Shown here piece after piece: positions 58,214 through 64,000 of a stretch of 64,000 nucleotides of DNA. This DNA comes from Halorubrum vacuolatum. GTDB taxonomy: Archaea > Halobacteriota > Halobacteria > Halobacteriales > Haloferacaceae. The notes beneath the pieces are model-generated. The model was not told the origin of the DNA. It saw nothing but the letters and a program-made list of their open reading frames with translations, and did not search any database. Positions within the stretch are counted from its first letter, which is position 1. Each line of letters starts with the position of its first letter. A program made the translations under genes and the position numbers. The stretch spans positions 168,086-232,085 of the forward strand of contig NZ_FZNQ01000004.1 of the NCBI RefSeq assembly GCF_900188065.1. Direction: 5' to 3'.

Positions 58214-59731
58214 TCACACGCCCGGCCACTCGGCAAAGGTGCCCTCAGTAAGCGTTCCATCCTGTACCCCGAGATAGTCGCGCTGTGCGGCGACAACAGC
58301 CTCTTGGAGACTGTACCCCTGATCACCGTGCCGGCGGAGTCGTTCACGCTTCCAACTCGCTGGTGTTATCCGTCGATCGGCTCGACGGCGCAACGGGTAC
58401 AGATACGCCGCGGCAGTATCAGCGTCGAACCACCGCCCTTCCAGCCCACGCTGGGCGTGGTCGAACAGGTCGGTGTACAGTTCCCCGATAGCTCTCGTTT
58501 CCTCGCCATCTGCGGTGATCCACTGCATATCAGCTTCAAGCCCGTCCCGCGCAGCGGCGTAGAAGTTCTCACGGGCCTGCTCCCAAGATAGGGAGATGAC
58601 GGGATGATCGGTTTCGACGAGGCCTTCCATCAGTCCCCCGACTGCGGCGAGCAGTGAGAGAGAGTCCCGCAACGTCGGTTGGGCCGGCAACGGGCGAAAC
58701 TCGAGGCGGGCGTTGGCAGCAGCCCGCGTGGATCCCTCGAAAACCGGGCGGACCCAGCGCCAGTAACTGCCGTGCTTGTGCCGAAGGTGGCGAAACGTAT
58801 CATCGAACCGAGATCCGACCTCACGACGGGCCGGCACGATGGACGGATCCCGAGCCACCCGGTCGACCGCCTCGGCTATCGTCTCGACGTCCCGCGGGAA
58901 GCGAACTTTCGCTGCCCTGTCCGAATCGTTCATCATCGACTCGTAGACGAACACGCGGTTCTCGAGGTACCCCCGGTCGAGCACGTCCTCAACGGTGGCA
59001 TCCTCGTCGTAGAGACTCGGCGGAAACAGCGGCGAGTTGGCCGCCAGCGCGACCAGTGGTCCGGCGATCCGGATCGCATACCGGAAGTACGTCGGCAGCT
59101 CCGCGGCGATAGGCATCTGATAGTGGGGCTGAATACTCGATGTCAGTGTGGCCGGCACGGTCGTTTGATACTGGGCTGTGACGTTCGGCACGTCGAGTCG
59201 ACAGTCGGGCTGGTAGGTTCGTGACTGCTCCATCGCGTGGTATCTGGGCGAGTCGCTCAGATTCCTTGCCAGGCTGAACCCGTTTACACTGGTCGTGTCG
59301 GAGAAGTACTCCTCGGCGGTTTCGCCCGTGGGGGGGATAACCCAGAAGCCGTCGCTCACGAGTTTGATCGGCTCGACACGGGCAGTGGCGGCAGCCGCAG
59401 TCTGGACTGCGGATTGTAGCTCGTGTTCGATCGCGGCCAGTCCGTGGGGGCCCAACGGTTGCGGGCTGGACGTGAACTCCGCATTGTGCAACCCGAGTTC
59501 CTTCTCGAATCGAATGAGTTCCAACAGCGACCGTGGAACTCGCCGGAGTGCGCCGGACGCGTCGTCGACCGCATAAAATTCGTATTCGAGACCGATGAGT
59601 GCCTGTGTATTGTCGAACGTTCCGATCTCGAGTTCGGCTTTGAGCGTCTTTACTTCCGCTGCGACGCGATGCTCGAACTCCTCGGTATCCGTCTGCAACA
59701 GCGCAGCAATGTCCTGTTGCAGTTCATCCAT
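58214..59731 (-). CDS. GCS2-like glutamate-cysteine ligase family protein
   Basis: A 505-residue carboxylate-amine ligase related to the glutamate-cysteine ligase 2 fold. It has ALIGLEYEFYAVDDASG at about residues 43-59 (Glu pair for metal), LHNAEFTSSPQPLGPHGL near 80-97, a central YHAMEQSRTYQPDCRLD and RLEFRPLPAQPTL at about 340. Haloarchaea use gamma-glutamylcysteine as a thiol, so a glutamyl-ligase role is possible. Other GCS2 members join different amines, and I cannot settle the substrate. No partner gene is adjacent. Confidence 0.7.
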   Translation of the reverse strand: MDELQQDIAALLQTDTEEFEHRVAAEVKTLKAELEIGTFDNTQALIGLEYEFYAVDDASGALRRVPRSLLELIRFEKELGLHNAEFTSSPQPLGPHGLAAIEHELQSAVQTAAAATARVEPIKLVSDGFWVIPPTGETAEEYFSDTTSVNGFSLARNLSDSPRYHAMEQSRTYQPDCRLDVPNVTAQYQTTVPATLTSSIQPHYQMPIAAELPTYFRYAIRIAGPLVALAANSPLFPPSLYDEDATVEDVLDRGYLENRVFVYESMMNDSDRAAKVRFPRDVETIAEAVDRVARDPSIVPARREVGSRFDDTFRHLRHKHGSYWRWVRPVFEGSTRAAANARLEFRPLPAQPTLRDSLSLLAAVGGLMEGLVETDHPVISLSWEQARENFYAAARDGLEADMQWITADGEETRAIGELYTDLFDHAQRGLEGRWFDADTAAAYLYPLRRRADRRITPASWKRERLRRHGDQGYSLQEAVVAAQRDYLGVQDGTLTEGTFAEWPGV

Positions 59732-59858
59732 ACCGTTCGGTGCGGCGTCAGGATATTAAAGCCTCATTGGCCCCCGAACTGGATACCTCATGAAAAATAC
59801 GCGCCCTGTATGCAGCGCGGAGTGTCTATCAGCTCTGCAGAATTTCAACAGAGCCGGG

Positions 59859-61619
59859 TCAGGGGTGTGCGTAGTAGGCGACGAGGTCCTCCTCGCCGGT
59901 CGGCCCGGCATCGGTGTCGCTGGGTTCGGGATCGAAGGAGTCGATCCGAACGAATCCGACGCGCTCGAACTGCACGACGTCGTCGACGTCGGCGTCGGCA
60001 ACGTCGGGCTCCGCGTAGCCGCGAACGTCGCCCTCAACGGTACGCATCAGTGTCTCCAGTCCCTCCTCGGCGGGTGCCCAGTGGACGACCGGGACGTCGC
60101 CCTCACGGACCATCGAGATGTCGTCGCCGACGTACTCGAAGGCGTCCCTGATGTGTCGCACGCAGCCGAACCCCTTTAACCAGACCTGGCCGCCGCTGGC
60201 GGGCAGATCGGAACTTTCCAGTCGCACGCGACCGGCGGGAATCGTCCGAGTGCCACGCTCTTCGTGGTCGGGATGCAGCGGCGGTTGTCCGGTCTCCGGC
60301 CCGCCGACTATATCGCGGACGACGGCAGGGTCATCCGGACGGTCACGAACGAGGAAGTAGCGATTCGCGTCGTCGTCGATGAGATCGCGGTTGTTCGCGT
60401 AGATGGACGACATCGCGAGGTCGACGTCGGAGGTGGACATGCCGAGTTCGGTCATCGACTCGACGATCGCTTCACCACGAATTCCGCGGCGTTCCACGGA
60501 GGCCAACGTCGGCGCGCGCGGATCATCCCAGCCGTCCAGCTCGCCGTCGTCGATGAGCGCCTTGATCGTCGACGTGGAGAGTTTCACGTCGTACTCGTCG
60601 AGCTGGACGTGGCCCCAGTGGAGCACCTCGGGGTACTCCCAGTCGAAGTAGTCGTAGACGAACCGCTGGCGTTTCGCGGAGTCCTGCAGGTCGATGCCGC
60701 GGATGATGTGTGTGACGCCGGTGAGGTGATCGTCGATCCCGGACTGGAAATCGAGCATCGGCCAGCAGCGATACGACTCGGCTTCGGGACGTGGATGCGG
60801 CGTATCCACCATCCGGAAGGCGACCCAGTCGCGGAGCGCGGGATTCGGGTGTTCGATGTCGGTTTTCACGCGGAGGACCATCTCGCCCGCGCCGTACTCG
60901 CCTGCGACCATCGCCTCGAACTCCTCACGAACCGTCTCCGGATCCTTGTCGCGGTTCGGCGACGGCTCGCCGGCGTTTTTTAACTCGGAGAACCGCTCGC
61001 CGGAGAGATCACAGGTGTAGGCGCCGCCGAGGTCGATCAGTTCACGGGCGTGGTCGTAGTAGGTCTCCAGCCGATCGGAGGCCCGGAGGACGCGGTCGGG
61101 CTCGAAGCCGAGGAATGCGATGGCATCGAGGATGGCGTCGTAGGCGTCGAGGTCTGGCCGTTTCGTCTCCGGGTCGGTGTCGTCGAAGCGGCAGATGAAC
61201 TCGCCGTCGTAGCGCTCCTTGTAGGTCCCGATCACCGCGGGCATCCGGGCGTGGCCGAGATGCCACGGGCCGTTCGGGTTCGGCGCGGCGCGCATGACGA
61301 CCTCGCCCTCCTCGGCGTTCGGGAGGTCGGGCAGCACCCGGTCGTCCGCCTCCTCTTCGGCCTCGAGTTCCTCAAGCAGGTCGGGGGCGATATCGGCGAG
61401 TCGCTCGCGCCGTTCGGATTCGTCCATCCCGGCGACCTCGGCGACGACCGGGCCGAGGATTCCCGGGATCGCGTCACCGTGCGGACGAAAGTCGGGATTT
61501 TCGCCCATCAGCGGTCCCATGATGGCACCGACGTTCGGGTCGCTGCCGTGTTTTACTGCGTTAAAGAGCGCGGCCCGCTCGCCGGCGGCCTCGACGCGCT
61601 CGCGGAGTGTGTCGTCCAT
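59859..61619 (-). CDS. gltX: Glutamyl-tRNA synthetase (archaeal)
   Basis: A 586-residue archaeal/eukaryal-type GluRS that charges tRNA-Glu, and possibly tRNA-Gln for later amidation. The class I HIGH motif is RAAPNPNGPWHLGHARM (residues about 110-126) and the KMSKS equivalent is DVKLSTSTIKALID. An N-terminal acidic extension (1-100) and a C-terminal beta-barrel anticodon-binding domain (about 420-586, with VWLKGFGCVRH) are typical. It is an essential core gene. The start at 61619 fits family length. Confidence 0.95.
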   Translation of the reverse strand: MDDTLRERVEAAGERAALFNAVKHGSDPNVGAIMGPLMGENPDFRPHGDAIPGILGPVVAEVAGMDESERRERLADIAPDLLEELEAEEEADDRVLPDLPNAEEGEVVMRAAPNPNGPWHLGHARMPAVIGTYKERYDGEFICRFDDTDPETKRPDLDAYDAILDAIAFLGFEPDRVLRASDRLETYYDHARELIDLGGAYTCDLSGERFSELKNAGEPSPNRDKDPETVREEFEAMVAGEYGAGEMVLRVKTDIEHPNPALRDWVAFRMVDTPHPRPEAESYRCWPMLDFQSGIDDHLTGVTHIIRGIDLQDSAKRQRFVYDYFDWEYPEVLHWGHVQLDEYDVKLSTSTIKALIDDGELDGWDDPRAPTLASVERRGIRGEAIVESMTELGMSTSDVDLAMSSIYANNRDLIDDDANRYFLVRDRPDDPAVVRDIVGGPETGQPPLHPDHEERGTRTIPAGRVRLESSDLPASGGQVWLKGFGCVRHIRDAFEYVGDDISMVREGDVPVVHWAPAEEGLETLMRTVEGDVRGYAEPDVADADVDDVVQFERVGFVRIDSFDPEPSDTDAGPTGEEDLVAYYAHP

Positions 61620-61913
61620 TACCCACGGCTTGTGTGTGTCCGGTCAAAAACGCCGCGGAAACGCGCCCGCGGGGCGGAGGGGGAACGATCGGAATTGGGT
61701 CGGGTCCGTCCCGATCGGCGGGTAGGGGCAAGACGTACGTCCGACGCCGGCCATCTTAAACCGGTACGACCGTTCACGCCGATGAGGGTCGCTCGATACC
61801 GTGAACGGTCGATCAATTTATATAGATCGAGATACGCTCGATGAGCGCGTCCGTCCACCGCGGCCGACGGACGGTTCACGAGGTTCTTTGTCGCTCGCGA
61901 CGTGGATAAGGGT

Positions 61914-61961
61914 ATGAGCGCGGAGGATCCCGAGCTGGGCGCGGAGGTCGTTCGATGGTAG
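61914..61961 (+). CDS. 15-residue ORF overlapping the small membrane-protein start
   Basis: Encodes MSAEDPELGAEVVRW. Its last codons overlap the ATG at 61955 in another frame, so it could be a coupled leader. It sits in a 335-base gap (61,620-61,954) that otherwise holds nothing I can support. Chance cannot be excluded. Confidence 0.3.
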   Translation: MSAEDPELGAEVVRW

Positions 61962-62182
61962 AGCCGATGAATCGGGAGGAGCGCGACGCCGGCAACCGGA
62001 AGATCCAGATCGGCTTCCTCCTGTTGGTGACGGTGTCGCCGCCGCTGATGTTGCAGTTGGGGGATCCGACGTTGACACAGATAGCCGCGGCGACCGCGGT
62101 CGGCTTCGTCCTCGGACTCGTGTTTCTTCAGTATCTCCGCGGACTCGCCGGGGAGTTTTCCGCCGGGAGGGGGCGGCGGTGA
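61955..62182 (+). CDS. Small two-helix membrane protein
   Basis: A 75-residue protein with a polar N-terminus (VEPMNREERDAGNRK) and two hydrophobic helices (IQIGFLLLVTVSPPLMLQL and IAAATAVGFVLGLVFLQYL), then a short basic end. An internal ATG at 61967 is an alternative start. Similar two-helix proteins are common in haloarchaea; no function is known. The next feature downstream is the tnpB-derived remnant. Confidence 0.65.
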   Translation: MVEPMNREERDAGNRKIQIGFLLLVTVSPPLMLQLGDPTLTQIAAATAVGFVLGLVFLQYLRGLAGEFSAGRGRR

Positions 62183-62271
62183 GCGTCCGTCCCCACGTGG
62201 AACCAACTCACAAAGACGTGATCAACGTCTTGAGGGGTATTCGGCGGCAGAGCAGCCGTGACTTCCCCCAC

Positions 62272-62857
<586 letters not shown>

Positions 62858-63396
62858 ATTATGAAGGAACCGCGACGGAGGTCGCGGTGTAACGATGATG
62901 TTGCTACTCGTTCCCGAACATCTAGCGCATCATAGATCGAATAGGTACCCTATTAGGTACCCAACAAATGCCTCGACAGATTCACCCGCTCAATTCAGCG
63001 GTTCACACTACCGAGCCTGTTGGGATGAAAGCCCACCAAGTTACACCAGAGTCGATAGGGGGAGACCTTATTGAAATATTCACTTAGTGGTGGTTTCTGC
63101 ACGTCGTGCGAGATACAAGATGAGTTGTGCATCGCTCCTGAGCGATTTCGGGCGCACATCACTAATCGCTTGAAGTGAGACAATTCAGATATGAAAACAC
63201 GGGCGTGCAAGATACAGCGCGCAAATGTGGCACGAGAAACCAGCACAGCAGTCTGATAACAGCTCTACACTAAGCAGGCAAAACCTCGCGTTGATTGTTA
63301 CCAAAGCGGTGGTCACTTTGGCTAGTTAGGCCGAGCTTCAGTTCTTTTTCATTTTCGATTGTTAGATTGGAGCGGTTGTCCATATCGGGTTATATC
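62858..63396. other. Gene-free stretch with a TAGGTACCC direct repeat
   Basis: About 540 bases with no gene I can support; an 83-residue reverse frame (62,995-63,246) lacks any protein-like pattern. Features seen are an 11-base-scale stem near 62,871-62,890 (CCGCGAC/GTCGCGG) and TAGGTACCC twice at 62942 and 62954. It may be decayed mobile DNA, given its neighbours. Confidence 0.5.
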
Positions 63397-63942
63397 TCAA
63401 GAAGGGTCTGACTGTATCGACGCATAATCTGTAATCAGATAAAGAACGTAATATCTCTTGAATGTGGTGTATCCGATGAAAAACACTCCAAATAGAAGCG
63501 TACAGAGACTCAATAAGTGTAGTACTGGATATTGTGTTGGAAAGAGTATATAAATAACTGACAAGGTTGGAAATACCAGCAGAAGGCCTCGGCAAAAAAT
63601 ATACATCCCCATCAATGTCCGAGACAACCCAAGCCGAGATCGGAGAACCGTGCTTGCAATCATCCGGTAGAAGTCTAATAAGTTGTCTTCGACGAACTCT
63701 CTCTCAACTTCGTATCGGTCTTTAACTCTTTCATAGAACACATCGGTAGCCACCTCATTGAGACGATCAGGATCATTCACAACTGACTCAAAAACTTCCT
63801 TATGACCATCAACCAGGCCTTTACGTACCAGAACTGACTCTCCTACACGGGTGACAATATATATGATTATCCCGAAAAAGAACGAGATGAATAGTAGGAT
63901 GATAACGGCTTCATTGAATCCGCAGAAGGCGTCGGGTTTCAT
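63397..63942 (-). CDS. Membrane protein of accessory region (unknown)
   Basis: A 181-residue low-GC membrane protein. The first helix (AVIILLFISFFFGIIIYIV) is followed by a charged loop of about 70 residues (VFYERVKDRYEVEREFVEDN). Two to three further helices follow around FCRGLLLVFPTLSVIYILF and LLSLCTLLFGVFFIGYTTF. No family recognised. Its ATG overlaps the TGA of the transposase fragment by 4 bases, so its first codons may derive from the IS or its flank. Low GC and position mark it as accessory DNA. Confidence 0.65.
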   Translation of the reverse strand: MKPDAFCGFNEAVIILLFISFFFGIIIYIVTRVGESVLVRKGLVDGHKEVFESVVNDPDRLNEVATDVFYERVKDRYEVEREFVEDNLLDFYRMIASTVLRSRLGLSRTLMGMYIFCRGLLLVFPTLSVIYILFPTQYPVLHLLSLCTLLFGVFFIGYTTFKRYYVLYLITDYASIQSDPS

Positions 63943-64000
63943 TGTTTGACGGCTTGTTCGACGTTGTAGACGGCGGCGGCAAGCGTAATTTCACGGAACT
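63939..64000 (-). CDS. C-terminal end of an IS5-type transposase (cut by window edge)
   Basis: The reverse strand encodes FREITLAAAVYNVEQAVKQ and a stop. This closely follows the C-terminus of the two IS5-type transposases in this window (FRELTIACVIHNL and FRELTRKCIVHNL). The rest lies beyond 64,000, so whether the element is intact cannot be told. Confidence 0.8.
   Translation of the reverse strand, partial: FREITLAAAVYNVEQAVKQ

Noticed and set aside
62995..63246. 83-residue reverse-strand frame
   Set aside because: No recognisable domain, no promoter and no start support; probably chance in a decayed stretch.

Overview
The window is a stretch of haloarchaeal (class Halobacteria) chromosome. 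Evidence is the high G+C background, acidic proteomes, TATA boxes about 25 bases before start codons (leaderless transcripts), Tat-type secretion signals, a HalX response regulator, an archaeal proteasome-activating nucleotidase, an archaeal GltX and a B12-type ribonucleotide reductase split by two inteins. I cannot name the species.

Positions 1-17,000 and 19,000-34,290 are ordinary core chromosome: glycolysis/gluconeogenesis (gap fragment, pgk, pgi), proteasome (PAN), a NurA nuclease, tRNA modification (truA), folate/dTMP synthesis (thyA-folA), HAD phosphatases, an M28 peptidase, cyclophilin, UspA and several membrane proteins. Between them, 17,093-18,890 holds an IS200/IS605-type element that carries only tnpB, a tRNA-Gly(CCC), and three damaged copies of that tRNA's 3' end, which suggest repeated integration at this tRNA.

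Positions 34,416-48,482 are the accessory heart of the window: a 14 kb AT-rich integrated element that split a small FAD-dependent oxidoreductase gene in two. The two gene halves rejoin in frame across a 7-bp direct repeat (AGCCCAT). The element carries its own tyrosine integrase with a zinc-ribbon tail at the right end, a PrimPol-type replication protein preceded by three tandem hairpins, two ribbon-helix-helix proteins, a winged-helix regulator, two zinc-ribbon proteins, a chain of overlapping micro-ORFs, a pentapeptide-repeat/ion-channel-like protein and a hairpin-rich non-coding block. I see no capsid, spike or conjugation gene, so I read it as a cryptic integrative plasmid or virus satellite. 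It was later hit by at least four insertion sequences: one IS5-type, two related IS110 elements, and an ISH1-like element whose 8-bp target duplication proves a clean insertion into a zinc-finger gene.

Positions 48,483-62,270 return to core chromosome: the 3' half of the oxidoreductase, nrdJ (two inteins, each with a LAGLIDADG endonuclease), a phosphonate/phosphate-type ABC transporter operon behind a 14-bp palindrome, a GCS2-like carboxylate-amine ligase and gltX. From 62,270 to the end the sequence is again accessory: an internally deleted tnpB element, an apparently empty stretch, a low-GC membrane protein and the tail of an IS5-type transposase running off the edge.
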